Shown: positions 28,516 through 38,966, counted from the stretch's first letter. The stretch: DNA of 64,000 nt from Bacillus sp. ISL-45 (GCF_018613195.1 NZ_JAGGQQ010000001.1:108911-172910), one strand, 5' to 3'. Made by a program: numbers and translations. The notes: generated from the sequence alone by a model not told the origin.

Positions 28516-28763
28516 GGCTCTGTTAATATAGGCTGTTGATTTCCGTTCCAGGCGCTTCGCTTTCCGCGGGTGGCTCAGGGAGCCTCCTCGTCGTTTCACT
28601 CCTGCGGGGTCTCCCCTAACCCATGCTCCCGCAGGACATTGAATAAGCTTCCTCGAATATGCCCACGCACGATGGAAATGCATTAGCATTTTCGGAGGAG
28701 TCTTCGCGCCTTCCACTACAATCAACAGGATGCTAAAGGTCATTATTGGGCTTTAACAGAGCC
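28516..28763 (-). mobile_element. 248-bp element B with perfect 11-bp terminal inverted repeats, inside the glycolytic operon
   Basis: The ends are GGCTCTGTTAA and TTAACAGAGCC. Internal GC-rich parts include GGCGCTTCGCTTTCCGCGGG and GCAGGA..TCCTGC-type palindromes around CTCCTGCGGGGTCTCC. It encodes no plausible protein and shows no clear target duplication. Such GC-rich Bacillaceae intergenic repeats are, to my recollection, widespread. It lies between pgk and tpiA. Confidence 0.75.
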
Positions 28764-28849
28764 ATCTTTTCAATAGAGCTAAACGTTGACAATGGTCAGG
28801 ATCCGCACCCTTACATTGCTGCCATCATAGCTCCTGCTAAACTCAAATC

Positions 28850-30034
28850 TTACTTATCGTTCAATGCCACGACGCCTGGCAGCTGCTTGCCTTCCATGAA
28901 TTCAAGGGATGCTCCGCCGCCTGTGGAGATGTGGCTCATTTTTTCTGCTAGGCCGAATTTTTCTACTGCTGCTGCAGAGTCGCCTCCGCCGATGACCGAA
29001 TATGTATCGTTAGCATCGGCTAAAGCTTGTGCAACAGCTTTTGTTCCTTGTGCGAACTTATCGATTTCAAAAACTCCCATTGGTCCATTCCAGATGACCA
29101 ATTTAGACTTTTTAATGACATCGCTGTAGGTTTCAGCTGTCTTAGGCCCGATATCGAGAGCTTCCCAGTCTGCAGGAATTTCTTCAATCGCTACGACCTT
29201 TGTATTCGCATCAGCAGAAAAATCATCGGCAACGATCGCATCTACAGGCATGTAGAAGTTAACGCCTTTTGCCTTTGCTTTTTCCATGAAGCTTTTAGCC
29301 AATTCGATTTTATCTTCTTCTAAAAGAGATTTTCCGATTTCGTGGCCCTGTGCTTTTACGAATGTATAAGCTAGTCCGCCGCCGATGATCAGGTTATCTA
29401 CTTTTTCCAATAGGTTGTCGATTACGCCGATCTTATCTTTAACCTTCGCGCCGCCGATAATGGCTGTGAATGGGCGCTCAGGATTTGATAATGCTTTTCC
29501 AAGCACATCAAGTTCTTTTTGCATCAAGAAGCCTGATACAGCAGGAATGTATTTGGCGATGCCTTCTGTTGAAGCATGCGCGCGGTGTGCAGCTCCGAAT
29601 GCATCGTTTACATATACATCTGCAAGCTCTGCAAATGCCTTTGCAAGTTCAGGATCATTTTTCTCTTCGCCTGGATAGAAACGGACATTCTCAAGAAGCA
29701 GGACGTCGCCTTCGTTCATGCTGTCGATTTCGGATTTTACAGATTCGCCGTATGCTTCATCTGTTTTCTTAACATCCTTGCCAAGCAGCTCAGACAAACG
29801 CTTTGCTACCGGAGTCAAACGCAATTCTTCAACAGCCTGCCCTTTTGGACGGCCAAGGTGGCTTGCAAGAAGGACTTTAGCTCCCTGGTCAACCAGGTAC
29901 TGGATCGTTGGAAGCGCTGCACGGATTCTTGTTTCATCCGTTACCTGCCCATCCTTCATCGGCACGTTGAAATCAACGCGGCAAAAAACTCGTTTTCCTT
30001 TTACATCCACATCTTTTACTGTCTTTTTGTTCAA
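28850..30034 (-). CDS. pgk: Phosphoglycerate kinase
   Basis: A 394-residue kinase transferring phosphate between 1,3-bisphosphoglycerate and [66 protein letters not shown] and the carboxyl [13 protein letters not shown] with [13 protein letters not shown] are all standard. It follows gapA by 128 nt. The downstream 427-bp gap to tpiA holds element B. Confidence 0.98.
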   Translation of the reverse strand: MNKKTVKDVDVKGKRVFCRVDFNVPMKDGQVTDETRIRAALPTIQYLVDQGAKVLLASHLGRPKGQAVEELRLTPVAKRLSELLGKDVKKTDEAYGESVKSEIDSMNEGDVLLLENVRFYPGEEKNDPELAKAFAELADVYVNDAFGAAHRAHASTEGIAKYIPAVSGFLMQKELDVLGKALSNPERPFTAIIGGAKVKDKIGVIDNLLEKVDNLIIGGGLAYTFVKAQGHEIGKSLLEEDKIELAKSFMEKAKAKGVNFYMPVDAIVADDFSADANTKVVAIEEIPADWEALDIGPKTAETYSDVIKKSKLVIWNGPMGVFEIDKFAQGTKAVAQALADANDTYSVIGGGDSAAAVEKFGLAEKMSHISTGGGASLEFMEGKQLPGVVALNDK

Positions 30035-30162
30035 GGCTAGAGACCTCCTTTAGAATAGCGCAAATGCGCGATTAAGCAGGAAAAGAGGAGAGGGAATTAC
30101 CCCGCTCCCCTTTTCATCCCACTACATTATAGTCAATATTGGATGGTTTATCCAATCTAAGC

Positions 30163-31170
30163 TTACAGACCTTTTTTAGCGATGAAATCAACAAGGTCAA
30201 CTACGCGGTTAGAGTAACCAGACTCGTTGTCGTACCAAGAGATTACTTTTACCATGCTGCCTTCCATAACCATTGTTGAAAGTGCATCGATTGTAGAAGA
30301 GTATGCGTTGCCGTTGTAGTCGCTTGATACAAGCGGCTCTTCGCTGTAGCCAAGGATTCCTTTAAGGTCGCCTTCAGAAGCTTTCTTGAATGCAGCGTTG
30401 ATTTCTTCAACTGTTACGTCTTTGTCAAGCTCTGCAACAAGGTCAACCAATGATACGTTAGGAGTTGGAACACGCATAGCTCCACCGTTCAATTTGCCTT
30501 TAAGCTCAGGCAATACTAGAGAAACTGCTTTTGCAGCACCAGTTGTTGTAGGAATGATGTTTTCCGCAGCTGCACGAGCACGACGGTAGTCTTTGTGCGG
30601 AAGGTCAAGAATTTGCTGGTCATTTGTGTAAGAGTGAACAGTTGTCATCATACCGCGCTTGATGCCGAAGTTGTCGTTCAATACTTTTGCAAATGGAGCC
30701 AGGCAGTTTGTTGTACAAGATGCATTCGAGATTACATGGTGGTTAGCTGCATCGTACTTGTCGTCGTTAACACCCATAACGATTGTGATATCTTCGTCAG
30801 ATGCTGGAGCAGAAATGATAACTTTCTTTGCTCCTGCTTCAAGGTGTTTCGCAGCGTCAGCACGCTTAGTGAAACGTCCAGTTGATTCTACTACTACTTC
30901 TACGCCAAGGTCGCCCCAGCCAAGTTGTGCAGGATCTCTTTCAGCTAAAACTTTAACGCGTTGTCCTGCAACTACAAGGTAGTCACCATCAACTTTTACG
31001 TCTTCGTTCAAAGTTCCGTGAACTGTGTCATATTTTAAAAGGTGAGCAAGCATGTTTGCATCAGTTAAATCGTTAACTGCTACTACTTCTACGTTAGGGT
31101 TGTTCAATGCTGCGCGGAAAACTACGCGTCCAATTCTTCCAAATCCGTTAATACCAACTTTTACTGCCAT
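30163..31170 (-). CDS. gapA: Glyceraldehyde-3-phosphate dehydrogenase (glycolytic, NAD-type)
   Basis: A 335-residue [23 protein letters not shown] binds [20 protein letters not shown] carries the catalytic Cys, [29 protein letters not shown] the S-loop, and [17 protein letters not shown] the carboxyl end. Position directly after cggR identifies it as the glycolytic GapA and not gluconeogenic GapB. It is controlled by CggR. Confidence 0.98.
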   Translation of the reverse strand: MAVKVGINGFGRIGRVVFRAALNNPNVEVVAVNDLTDANMLAHLLKYDTVHGTLNEDVKVDGDYLVVAGQRVKVLAERDPAQLGWGDLGVEVVVESTGRFTKRADAAKHLEAGAKKVIISAPASDEDITIVMGVNDDKYDAANHHVISNASCTTNCLAPFAKVLNDNFGIKRGMMTTVHSYTNDQQILDLPHKDYRRARAAAENIIPTTTGAAKAVSLVLPELKGKLNGGAMRVPTPNVSLVDLVAELDKDVTVEEINAAFKKASEGDLKGILGYSEEPLVSSDYNGNAYSSTIDALSTMVMEGSMVKVISWYDNESGYSNRVVDLVDFIAKKGL

Positions 31171-31219
31171 GTGTATTTCCTCCTTTGATTCCTATAAAGA
31201 TGTTGTTTATATTAAGGTG

Positions 31220-32245
31220 TTACCCTTGTAACAATGTTTTAGCGGCGCCCTCATCCGTGATCAGGATCGTTGAGGAAGGTGCCTGCTTCATATAGGCTCT
31301 GATCGCCTTTGCCTTTGATTCTCCGCCGGCAACAGCAATGACATCCCCTATATTTTTGAGATCGTCCATTTGGAGACCGATCGTCAGCACTTTGTGGACG
31401 ATTTCCCCGGCTTCGTTGAAATAGTAGCCGAAAGCCTCGCCAACTGCATTTCCATCGAGAATCTTATGTAGATCCTCCGGGCTGGTATTGCGACGTTCCG
31501 CCATTGTAATAGCGTCTCCAATACCATGTAAAACCATGCTTGCTGATTTAACTAAATTCCAAACCTCATAAATCAGCGGTTCTTTAATGAAGGACTTATA
31601 TACCTCAGTGCTGACCTGGTCGGGTACGTAGAATACCCGGTGCCGCGAATTCGTGTTATCGGCCATGATTGCGCAAATCGTGTTTGCCTGATTCTTGACG
31701 TCTTCACCAATACCGCCTCTTGCCGGCACAAACAGTAGGTCCTTCTCGCCGAAGTCGGGCGGCAGCATATCCGCAACAGCCGCCATTGTCGATCCCCCGG
31801 TCACAGCAATTATATTTTTGCTTTGGAGAAGATCTTTCATGCAATCGGCTGTGGCCCGCCCCAGCTCACTTTTCACCCATGGCGACCGGTCGCTGTCCCC
31901 CGGGACAACAATCACTCTCCGGATGTCCATGCGCTCCTGAAGCTGGCGCTCTAATGTGTTTATACCCATAATGTCCCGCATTACTCTTTCAAGACTTTCC
32001 AGTATATCTTTTCCCTCTTGTGTCAGTGTCATTCCTTGTCCTGACATCGAGATCAGATTCTGGTCCTTCAAAAACTCCACCTCAGAACGCAAAACCCGTT
32101 CGGTCAGATTAAGACTGACTGAAAGGTTTCTCCTGCCAACTGGCTGCATCACGTTTATGTACTGCAGGATGAGGTATCGTTTTTGCATAACTTGCAATAA
32201 ATCGGGCAATATTCTTTTTTGAATATCAATGAGAGAAAAGTCCAT
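31220..32245 (-). CDS. cggR: Central glycolytic genes repressor CggR
   Basis: A 341-residue SorC/DeoR-type repressor. The amino-terminal winged helix includes YINVMQPVGRRNLSVSLNLTERVLRSEVEFLKDQ (residues about 29-62). The sugar-phosphate binding domain contains VVPGDSDRSPWVKSELGRA, AVTGGSTMAAVADMLP and VPARGGIGEDV. It represses its own operon and is released by fructose-1,6-bisphosphate. Its operator is visible upstream. Confidence 0.95.
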   Translation of the reverse strand: MDFSLIDIQKRILPDLLQVMQKRYLILQYINVMQPVGRRNLSVSLNLTERVLRSEVEFLKDQNLISMSGQGMTLTQEGKDILESLERVMRDIMGINTLERQLQERMDIRRVIVVPGDSDRSPWVKSELGRATADCMKDLLQSKNIIAVTGGSTMAAVADMLPPDFGEKDLLFVPARGGIGEDVKNQANTICAIMADNTNSRHRVFYVPDQVSTEVYKSFIKEPLIYEVWNLVKSASMVLHGIGDAITMAERRNTSPEDLHKILDGNAVGEAFGYYFNEAGEIVHKVLTIGLQMDDLKNIGDVIAVAGGESKAKAIRAYMKQAPSSTILITDEGAAKTLLQG

Positions 32246-32270
32246 GTTGATATTCTCCTTTTCCGGCGTT

Positions 32271-32308
32271 GGACTTAAAATGTCCCGCTAAGACATATTA
32301 TGTCCCAC
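32271..32308 (-). promoter_or_regulatory. CggR operator
   Basis: On the minus strand GTGGGACATAATATGTC and GCGGGACATTTTAAGTCC are two adjacent direct repeats with the C/GGGACAT...TGTCC form of the B. subtilis CggR operator. It lies about 25 nt before cggR. Confidence 0.85.
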
Positions 32309-32314
32309 TCGCGG

Positions 32315-32358
32315 TAAAAAAAATCACCCCTGCTACAAAATTCATTCTAACAGGAGTG
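32315..32358 (-). terminator. Terminator of the rpoN-glutaredoxin unit
   Basis: On the minus strand CACTCCTGTTA pairs with TAGCAGGGGTG around a 12-nt loop, followed by ATTTTTTTTA. It insulates cggR from the upstream genes. Confidence 0.8.
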
Positions 32359-32368
32359 AAAACCTTAA

Positions 32369-32629
32369 TCAACTTTTAAATTCAAGGTTTTTTCGTGAAA
32401 ACGCTTCACTTATGAACATTTTGTTAATGATGCCGTATTGGAGCTCTTCACCGTCCAATTCGATCACCGGAATCATGATTCCATACTTCTCAACAAGCTC
32501 GTCATCAAGGTCTATATTGATTTCTTCTATTGTAAAATTCCATTGCTGTTGTAAGTCTGCGAGAATCTCCCTGGCGTTCTCGCACAGATGGCAGCGCGGT
32601 CGGGAGTATAGTTTGACTGTTTTTTGCAT
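32369..32629 (-). CDS. Glutaredoxin-family protein
   Basis: An 86-residue thioredoxin-fold protein. KLYSRPRCHLCENAREIL (residues 6-23) has the CxxC active site CHLC, and MIPVIELDGEEL holds the cis-Pro. The start at 32629 has an AAAGGAG site 7 nt upstream. It lies between sigL and cggR, as the related small gene does in other Bacillaceae. Its partner is unknown. Confidence 0.85.
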   Translation of the reverse strand: MQKTVKLYSRPRCHLCENAREILADLQQQWNFTIEEINIDLDDELVEKYGIMIPVIELDGEELQYGIINKMFISEAFSRKNLEFKS

Positions 32630-32660
32630 GTTTGTCTCCTTTTCTAACTGATCAGACCTC

Positions 32661-34004
32661 TTAATCAAACCGCTTCCGTTTCGACGACGAAGGTATGCCC
32701 AGCTGGTCCCTGTATTTAGCGACGGTTCTTCTTGAGACGACCATGCCCTCAGTCTCTTCCAGCATTTCAACTAGTTTTTGATCTGAAATGGGCTTCTTTT
32801 TATCTTCCTCTTTAATATACTGCTCGATGGCCGCTTTTACTTTTTGCGAGGAAGCCTGGTCGTTCTCTGTGGTAGCGATCGCGCTTGTAAAAAATGATTT
32901 CAATTCGAATGTGCCGGCTGGTGTCTGCATGTATTTTTCGCGGACAGTGCGGCTTACCGTTGATTCATGGATTTCGAGCTCATCGGCCACTTCCCTCATT
33001 GTCATTGGCTTCATATGTGCAGGGCCTTTTAAAAAGAAGTCGGGCTGTTTTTCAATGATTTTCATCGAGACCTTCAACAGCGTTTCCTTCCGCTGTTCCA
33101 GGCTGCGCCTGATCCACTGGTAATCCCCCTGCTTTTCCTGGAGGAATTTATTGACTTCAGGGTCCCCGTGCGCAGACAGCTGCCGAAAATATCCATCGTT
33201 AAAAGAAACCTTTGGAATCAATTTATCAAACACGCTTACAGAGAGTTCGCCGCCTTCATGCTTGACCACTACATCCGGAACGATATAGGCAAGTCTTTCA
33301 CGTTGGAAGGCAGCTCCTGGTCTCGGATTGAGCTTTTGTATCTCGTCATGGACTCTCTGGATATCCTTTGGTTCGACCCCCAGCATCTTCGCCAGCGCTT
33401 TCCATTTTTTCTCCGCAAAAAGAAAGAAGTGGTCACGGATGATCGTCAGTGCCAGCTCGTTTTCCGGTGTCCGTTTTTGCCTCATTATTTGCAGCAACAG
33501 ACACTCCTGCAGATCCTTAGCTGCAATTCCAGCAGGATCCAGTGACTGAAGCTTGAAAAAAGCAGAATCAATAATCTCTTCCTCCACGCTGAACCTTTTA
33601 ACAAGGTTTTCTTTTTCGAGAGTCAAGTAACCGTTTTCATCTATGTTCTCAATCAATTCATGTAAAATCAGTTTTTCCTCAGGACTGGCTTTTAACAAGT
33701 TTAATTGTGATAGCAGATAGTCTTCGAGCGTATCTGTTGCTCCGCCGCCGATCTGCTCAATTAAATTTTTCTGGTCCCGTTCGAATGTTTTTCTTCTCGT
33801 TTTTCGAGTGCTGTCCATACTGGCATCAAAATTTGAGATGTTTTTAAAGTCTACTTGCATCAGGGGATTTTCCATTGATTTAGCTTCAAGAAAGGCCGCA
33901 AGCTCCTGTGCTGAGTATTGCAAGAGCGCGATTGCCTGGGTCAGCTCCTGAGTCATCGCCAATTTTAAGGTCTGCTTTTGCCATAAACCAGCTTTCATAT
34001 CCAT
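32661..34004 (-). CDS. rpoN: RNA polymerase sigma-54 factor (SigL)
   Basis: A 447-residue sigma-54. The Gln/Leu-rich region I (KLAMTQELTQAIALLQYSAQELAAFLEAK) binds activator. The core-binding region spans about 95-300, the HTH MTMREVADELEIHESTVSRTVREKYMQTP is near 345-375, and the RpoN box ARRTVAKYR-type motif VSRRTVAKYRDQLGIPSS is near the end. The ATG at 34004 (MDMKAGLW) has AGGGGTG upstream; a second ATG two codons later is also possible. It directs activator-dependent promoters. Confidence 0.95.
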   Translation of the reverse strand: MDMKAGLWQKQTLKLAMTQELTQAIALLQYSAQELAAFLEAKSMENPLMQVDFKNISNFDASMDSTRKTRRKTFERDQKNLIEQIGGGATDTLEDYLLSQLNLLKASPEEKLILHELIENIDENGYLTLEKENLVKRFSVEEEIIDSAFFKLQSLDPAGIAAKDLQECLLLQIMRQKRTPENELALTIIRDHFFLFAEKKWKALAKMLGVEPKDIQRVHDEIQKLNPRPGAAFQRERLAYIVPDVVVKHEGGELSVSVFDKLIPKVSFNDGYFRQLSAHGDPEVNKFLQEKQGDYQWIRRSLEQRKETLLKVSMKIIEKQPDFFLKGPAHMKPMTMREVADELEIHESTVSRTVREKYMQTPAGTFELKSFFTSAIATTENDQASSQKVKAAIEQYIKEEDKKKPISDQKLVEMLEETEGMVVSRRTVAKYRDQLGIPSSSKRKRFD

Positions 34005-34110
34005 CCAAATCACCCCTGCACTCATTTTACATGATAAACAGGCTTTGGTGTATGGAAAGAATTTGGCATTGGCCGGGAAAAGACATAGAGAAATCTGAAA
34101 AAAGATGACT

Positions 34111-34233
34111 GGAAAAATTATTCTCTTAATGGAACACGTTAATTACCTGAACACCGGGCGTATTCTCCCAATCAAACGGAATAATCTCCCGAAAATGGAA
34201 CGGATTCTCCCGAACAGCAGCAATAATCATGCC
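34111..34233 (+). repeat. Repeat E, copy 1
   Basis: From GGAAAAATTATTCTCTTAAT to CAGCAATAATCATGCC this matches the minus strand of 43067-43189 with scattered substitutions. It contains three short TCTCCC-headed units (ATTCTCCCAATC, AATCTCCCGAAAA, ATTCTCCCGAACA) spaced about 21-22 bp. Confidence 0.75.
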
Positions 34234-34375
34234 GTCATCCAAATATTAGGAAAAACCCAGGGGGATTATTGTAAATAAATAGTGATTTCGATTTTTGATA
34301 AAGGTATTAAGCTTGCCAAAAAGCTCAGTAAAGCGCCTTCTACTTTACAGAGCAGCCTCCCAGGTAAAAAAGAAT

Positions 34376-34557
34376 GGCTCTTTTCTCAAACTTTGTTGTT
34401 ATTGACTACAAAATAGGATTGAATGACCTATTTTTAATCGAAAAGTTTACTCTTTTGTGAGAAAAGAGCATGCAAACTTAATAACGACCTGCAAAATAGC
34501 TTACATTACGTTAAAATCGGCTTTAGGATTTTAACAACAACCTTTACGAAAACAGCC
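34376..34557 (+). mobile_element. MITE-like element A, copy 3
   Basis: A 182-bp copy flanked by perfect 8-bp direct repeats AAAAGAAT (34368-34375 and 34558-34565). Ends and hairpins are as in the other copies. It lies between rpoN and the tRNA gene. Confidence 0.9.
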
Positions 34558-34567
34558 AAAAGAATAT

Positions 34568-34632
34568 AAAAAAGGCTTTCGAAGAGATCGGACAAAACTT
34601 GGACAGTTTTATCTGAGTACTCTCAAAAGCCA
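34568..34632 (-). terminator. Terminator of tRNA-Arg
   Basis: On the minus strand GGCTTTTGAGAG and CTCTTCGAAAGCC can form an imperfect stem with a long loop, followed by TTTTTTATA. Confidence 0.55.
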
Positions 34633-34650
34633 TTTGAATTAAGTATTTTA

Positions 34651-34722
34651 CGCCCTCGGCAGGAATCGAACCCACATCTCAAGAACCGGAATCTTACGTG
34701 CTATCCGTTGCACCACGAGGGC
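34651..34722 (-). tRNA. tRNA-Arg (anticodon CCG)
   Basis: The acceptor stem GCCCTCG/CGAGGGC is perfect. The D-arm is GTGC...GCAC, the anticodon stem TAAGA/TCTTG encloses TTCCGGT with anticodon CCG, and the T-arm loop is TTCGATT. The 3' CCA is not encoded. It stands alone upstream of rpoN and is divergent from clpP. Confidence 0.93.
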
Positions 34723-34910
34723 ATGGTTGAAGTTGGCGTTACGCTTACCTATTATAGGGTAAGTTTACCCGCTTTGCAAGGAAGTTTTTTTTGGAAACTC
34801 GGCCATTGCTCTTGTTTAAAAAATACAATCTTGGGTAAGATGGATACGGTACAGTAAATTGGAATATACATTAATGTCGAACAGTTTTTGCTGCTATTGC
34901 AAGCGATTCG

Positions 34911-34940
34911 TTTGACCTTTATTGACCATGCGTGTATCAT
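34911..34940 (+). promoter_or_regulatory. clpP promoter overlapped by a CtsR operator
   Basis: TTTGACCTTTATTGACC (34911-34927) is, on the other strand, GGTCAATAAAGGTCAAA, one mismatch from the CtsR heptad pair (A/G)GTCAAA-NAN-(A/G)GTCAAA. The SigA elements TTGACC (34912-34917) and TATCAT (34935-34940) with a 17-bp spacer overlap it, so CtsR would block polymerase until heat stress. ctsR itself is outside the window. Confidence 0.85.
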
Positions 34941-34989
34941 GAAACTACATAAGTGCTCTGGCAAACAAACCAGTTTATGCCAGCCTGCA

Positions 34990-35052
34990 AGCTGCCTTTT
35001 AAGGGCAGTTAACTGTATTTTTAAAGATGTGTAATGCCTTTAAAAATACAGT
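34990..35052 (+). promoter_or_regulatory. Two hairpins in the clpP 5' leader
   Basis: A perfect 15-bp stem ACTGTATTTTTAAAG/CTTTAAAAATACAGT with an 11-nt loop (35012-35052) follows a smaller CTGCC/GGCAG stem (34993-35008). Both lie in the roughly 140-nt leader; no T-run follows, so they are not terminators. Confidence 0.6.
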
Positions 35053-35084
35053 CAATGATCTTACGTTAAAGGAGGAAAACAAAC

Positions 35085-35690
35085 ATGAACTTGATTCCTA
35101 CAGTTATTGAACAAACGAATCGGGGCGAAAGGGCATATGACATTTATTCCCGCCTTTTAAAGGATCGCATCATTATGCTTGGAAGCGGGATTGACGACAA
35201 TGTTGCCAATTCAATCGTAGCCCAGCTGCTTTTCCTGGAAGCTGAAAATCCGGAAAAGGACATCTCCATCTACATCAATAGCCCGGGCGGCAGCATCACT
35301 GCCGGCATGGCAATCTACGATACTATGCAGTTCATCAAGCCGGATGTACAAACAATCTGTATCGGTATGGCTGCTTCAATGGGTGCATTCCTTCTCGCTG
35401 CTGGCACAAAAGGCAAGCGTTACGCACTTCCAAATGCAGAAGTCATGATTCACCAGCCACTGGGCGGTGCTCAGGGACAGGCGACAGAAATCGAAATCGC
35501 CGCTAAGCGTATCCTCTTCCTTCGTGACAAGCTGAATAATATCTTGTCAGAGCGTACGGGCCAGTCTCTAGATGTAATCGCAAGGGATACAGAACGCGAT
35601 AACTTCATGACAGCTGAGCGCGCGAAGGAATACGGTCTTGTTGACCAGATCATCACTCGCAACGTTCTTGAAGAAAAGAAAGATAAATAA
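35085..35690 (+). CDS. clpP: ATP-dependent Clp protease proteolytic subunit ClpP
   Basis: A 201-residue serine protease forming the double heptamer that works with ClpX/ClpC. Motifs are [47 protein letters not shown], the nucleophile Ser in [16 protein letters not shown] (near residue 98), the His in VMIHQPLGG (near 123) and the downstream Asp. The ATG follows AAAGGAGGAAAACAAAC. Expression is likely controlled by CtsR. tmRNA-tagged proteins are among the substrates of Clp proteases. Confidence 0.98.
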   Translation: MNLIPTVIEQTNRGERAYDIYSRLLKDRIIMLGSGIDDNVANSIVAQLLFLEAENPEKDISIYINSPGGSITAGMAIYDTMQFIKPDVQTICIGMAASMGAFLLAAGTKGKRYALPNAEVMIHQPLGGAQGQATEIEIAAKRILFLRDKLNNILSERTGQSLDVIARDTERDNFMTAERAKEYGLVDQIITRNVLEEKKDK

Positions 35691-35697
35691 GATGTAT

Positions 35698-35736
35698 AAA
35701 AAACTCGCTCCTGTCAGTCAGGAGCGAGTTTTTTGT
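35698..35736. terminator. Bidirectional terminator between clpP and crh
   Basis: AACTCGCTCCTG pairs with CAGGAGCGAGTT around TCAGT, with A and T runs on either side. Confidence 0.9.
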
Positions 35737-35739
35737 TTA

Positions 35740-35997
35740 TCAGTTTTCTTTCTGGATATATTCAGCCAGCTTTTCCACTGCTTCTTCTTCATCATTGCCT
35801 TCGGCGATCAGGTTTACGGATGCGCCTGCGCTTACAGCAAGACTCATCAATCCCATGATGCTCTTCGCATTCACCTTTTTGCCGTCCTTCTCTAAAAATA
35901 TATCAGATGAGAACCTGTTAGCTTCCTGCACGAATAATGCTGCAGGGCGAGCCTGTAAACCAGTTTTCAATTTTACTTCTACCTGTTTTTCCACCAT
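35740..35997 (-). CDS. crh: Catabolite repression HPr-like protein Crh
   Basis: An 85-residue HPr paralogue. TGLQARPAALFVQEAN has Gln at position 15 where HPr has the phosphoryl-accepting His, so it cannot act in sugar phosphotransfer. The regulatory Ser (NAKSIMGLMSL, position 46) is present and would be phosphorylated by HprK, encoded at 54489-55424. Phospho-Crh assists CcpA. It is the last gene of the yvcI-rapZ-yvcK-whiA-crh set. Confidence 0.96.
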   Translation of the reverse strand: MVEKQVEVKLKTGLQARPAALFVQEANRFSSDIFLEKDGKKVNAKSIMGLMSLAVSAGASVNLIAEGNDEEEAVEKLAEYIQKEN

Positions 35998-36020
35998 TGC
36001 TTTTTTCCTCCTCTAGCCCT

Positions 36021-36968
36021 CTATTTATTTATTATTTGCCCGGCGCGCAGTTTATCCGCTATTTCATCGATCTTTCTCAGCCGGTGATTGATTCCTGATT
36101 TGCTGATTGTCCCTCCGCTTACCATCTCGCCCAGCTCTTTAAGGGTGACATCCTGGTAGTCGACTCGGAGCTGTGCGATTTCCCTCAGTTTATCCGGCAA
36201 AATTTGCAGGCCGACGGTATCCCGTATGTAGCGGATATTCTCTACCTGTCTTAGTGCGGCACCAATGGTTTTATTCAAGTTAGCTGTTTCACAATTCACA
36301 AGACGATTAACCGAGTTTCTCATGTCGCGGACAATCCGGATATCCTCGAACCGCAGCAGCGCATTATGGGCGCCAACGATGTTCAGAAACTCCGTGATTT
36401 TTTCCGCTTCCTTCAAATAAGTGATGAAGCCTTTTTTCCGCTCAAGCGTTTTGCTGTTAAGCCCGAACGTATTCATCAGTTCACATAATGATTCATTATG
36501 CTCCTGGTACATCGAGGCAATCTCCAAATGATAGGAGGATGTCTCCGGATTGTTTACAGAACCTCCCGCGAGAAAAGCGCCTCTTAAATAAGAACGCTTA
36601 CAACATTTCTTTTTCACGAGAGCAGGCGAAATATCATGGATTATTTCAAATCCTTCTCCTATAATCTTTAAATCCTCCAGAATTTCCCTGGCTGATTCCT
36701 TAAGGCGGACAATATAAACATTATTCTTTTTCAGCCGCATCTTTTTTCGCACCAGAAGCTCTACCTGAACCTGATAACTTTTCTTGATCAAGGTATAGAT
36801 ACGCCTGGCAATCGCGGCATTTTCCGTCTGTATGTCTACGATGAGTTTGCGATTTGAGAAGGAAAGGGAACCATTCATCCGGATTAAAGCCGACAATTCC
36901 GCGTCAGCGCAGCAGCCCTTTACGTCAATATTCGTAAGTTCCTTTTTTGTTTCCGAAGCGAACGACAC
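36021..36968 (-). CDS. whiA: DNA-binding protein WhiA
   Basis: A 315-residue protein with a LAGLIDADG-like amino-terminal fold ([15 protein letters not shown], then [21 protein letters not shown]-type repeats) and a carboxyl HTH ([14 protein letters not shown]...[44 protein letters not shown]). It affects cell division and chromosome organisation in Bacillus. It lies downstream of yvcK. Confidence 0.95.
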   Translation of the reverse strand: MSFASETKKELTNIDVKGCCADAELSALIRMNGSLSFSNRKLIVDIQTENAAIARRIYTLIKKSYQVQVELLVRKKMRLKKNNVYIVRLKESAREILEDLKIIGEGFEIIHDISPALVKKKCCKRSYLRGAFLAGGSVNNPETSSYHLEIASMYQEHNESLCELMNTFGLNSKTLERKKGFITYLKEAEKITEFLNIVGAHNALLRFEDIRIVRDMRNSVNRLVNCETANLNKTIGAALRQVENIRYIRDTVGLQILPDKLREIAQLRVDYQDVTLKELGEMVSGGTISKSGINHRLRKIDEIADKLRAGQIINK

Positions 36969-37092
36969 CTTCTCACCCCCTGGCTACACAGTGCTGACAG
37001 AAGCAGCAGCTGATTTGTATTTTTAGCTGAGGCGCCCAATAATACCCTGAGCACCCATTCCCAAAAGAGAGACAAACGCTTGCACCCTATAT

Positions 37093-38076
37093 TTACGCGT
37101 TATATCTCTTTTTGGTTTCATCTATTATCATAGAATATAAAATTTCTGAAACTTTTTTTGTATCATGCCTGATGACATTGCCATCGAGCTCTGCGATTTC
37201 ATCCTGTACGACTTCAATTCCCAGAGACGTTAGCCGGTCAAGGTCAAAATGGACAGGCTGGGCAAGCTCTTCCTTATAGCGGAGCTCGACATCCGGCGGG
37301 ATTGTCTCACTGTTCACAAGGATCGTATCAATAAACGCACAATCCATGTGGTCATAGATAGCCTTTATATGGTCACTGGCAGCAAAGTCATGCGTCTCTC
37401 CCGCCTGGGTCATCAGGTTGCAAATATACACCTTCCGCGCCTTCGCTTTGCACACTTCCTTGCCAAGTCTCTTAACGAGCAAGTTAGGCAGGATGCTTGT
37501 ATACAAACTCCCAGGCCCGATCACAATTAAATCTGCTTCCCTTATGGCCTGGAGAGTTTCTGGCAAGGGCTTTACGCCTTCCGGATTCAAAAAGACTCTT
37601 TTAATCCGTTTTCCTGAGTAAGGAATCTTGGACTCTCCCCTGACAATACTGTCATCCTCCATGACAGCATTGAGCATGACACTCCTGTTTGCTGCCGGCA
37701 GTACTTTCCCGCGAACATTCAGGACCTTGCTCATTTCCTGGATTGCGTGGACAAAATTGCCGGTGATCGACGTCATCGCAGCCAGGATCAAATTACCGAG
37801 TGAATGGCCGGACAATTCATTGGCTGTATTGAACCGGTGCTGAAACATCTCTTCAATCAATGGTTCCACATCAGATAGCGCCGCAAGGACATTCCGGATA
37901 TCACCGGGCGGAGGTATATGCATATCCTCCCGCAATCGGCCGGAGCTGCCGCCATCATCAGCAACCGTGACAATCGCAGTAATGTCGACAGGATGCTTTT
38001 TCAAGCCCCTCAGCAGGACTGGGAGTCCGGTTCCACCCCCGATGATGACGATTCTTGGCAGTCCCTCATTCATCAT
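37093..38076 (-). CDS. yvcK: YvcK-family gluconeogenesis factor (GlmR-like)
   Basis: A 327-residue UPF0052/CofD-like Rossmann protein. [71 protein letters not shown] and [18 protein letters not shown] are the UDP-sugar binding motifs. In Bacillus it binds UDP-GlcNAc and adjusts GlmS and cell-wall precursor flow. It overlaps rapZ by 4 nt. Confidence 0.95.
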   Translation of the reverse strand: MMNEGLPRIVIIGGGTGLPVLLRGLKKHPVDITAIVTVADDGGSSGRLREDMHIPPPGDIRNVLAALSDVEPLIEEMFQHRFNTANELSGHSLGNLILAAMTSITGNFVHAIQEMSKVLNVRGKVLPAANRSVMLNAVMEDDSIVRGESKIPYSGKRIKRVFLNPEGVKPLPETLQAIREADLIVIGPGSLYTSILPNLLVKRLGKEVCKAKARKVYICNLMTQAGETHDFAASDHIKAIYDHMDCAFIDTILVNSETIPPDVELRYKEELAQPVHFDLDRLTSLGIEVVQDEIAELDGNVIRHDTKKVSEILYSMIIDETKKRYNA

Positions 38077-38966
38077 TTTGGAAGTCCCTGCCTTTTATCG
38101 ATATCACGGTGGGTTACACGTGTATGATAGTCCTTCTCGAAAAACTTGGCGATATGTTCAGCCAAGGCCACGGAACGATGCTGGCCGCCTGTGCAGCCAA
38201 TGGCAATGATGAGCTGCGCCTTTCCTTCCCGCTTATAGTGCGGGAGCATGAAACCAAGCAAATCCGTCACCTTTTCCAGGAACTTGGAAGTCTCATTCCA
38301 TTTTAAAACATATGTCGACACGTCTTCATCAAGACCAGTTTTCGGTCGCATGTGCTCGATGTAATGCGGATTCGGCAAAAAGCGGACGTCAAAAACAAGG
38401 TCTGCATCAATCGGTATCCCATGCTTGAATCCAAAGGACATGACGTTCACGGTGAAAATGGTCTTCTTGTTGACCGAGAACTCCTCAAGGATTTTTTCGC
38501 GGAGGTCCTTCGGTTTCATGCCCGTTGTTTTATAAATAAGCTGCGCCCTGCCCTTCAGCTCCTCCAAAAGCTCGCGTTCAAGCTGGATGCCTTCGAGCGG
38601 CAGTCCTGACGGAGCAAGCGGGTGCGAACGTCTCGTTTCCTTATAGCGGCGCACAAGAGTGGAATCATCCGCGTCAAGGAACAATACCTGCGGTGTCACC
38701 CATGAAGTTTCAGCCAGTTCATCCAGGGCTTTGAATAAAGAATCAAAAAATTCGCGACCTCGTAAATCCATGACGAGTGCCACTTTGTTCATTTTTGTGC
38801 CAGATTCCTTCATTAACTCCAGGAATTTCGGCAGCAATGTCGGCGGCAGGTTATCAACGCAGAAAAAACCTAGGTCTTCGAAGCTCTGAATGGCAACAGT
38901 CTTACCTGCGCCGGACATACCTGTTATGATCACGAGCTGGGTATCAGTGCTTGAACCGGTACTCAT
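38073..38966 (-). CDS. rapZ: RapZ/YvcJ-family nucleotide-binding protein
   Basis: A 297-residue P-loop protein. [16 protein letters not shown] is the Walker A, then [15 protein letters not shown] and [24 protein letters not shown]. The carboxyl domain [20 protein letters not shown] contains the CTGGxHRS phosphate-binding motif. The ATG at 38966 follows AGGGGGAAAGAG; an upstream in-frame ATG is less likely. In E. coli the homologue controls a GlmS-regulating small RNA; in Bacillus YvcJ hydrolyses nucleotides and influences competence. Confidence 0.94.
   Translation of the reverse strand: MSTGSSTDTQLVIITGMSGAGKTVAIQSFEDLGFFCVDNLPPTLLPKFLELMKESGTKMNKVALVMDLRGREFFDSLFKALDELAETSWVTPQVLFLDADDSTLVRRYKETRRSHPLAPSGLPLEGIQLERELLEELKGRAQLIYKTTGMKPKDLREKILEEFSVNKKTIFTVNVMSFGFKHGIPIDADLVFDVRFLPNPHYIEHMRPKTGLDEDVSTYVLKWNETSKFLEKVTDLLGFMLPHYKREGKAQLIIAIGCTGGQHRSVALAEHIAKFFEKDYHTRVTHRDIDKRQGLPK

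Noticed and set aside
28501-28743. 80-codon minus-strand frame between pgk and tpiA
   Set aside because: It lies entirely inside the repeat element and has no homology that I recognise.
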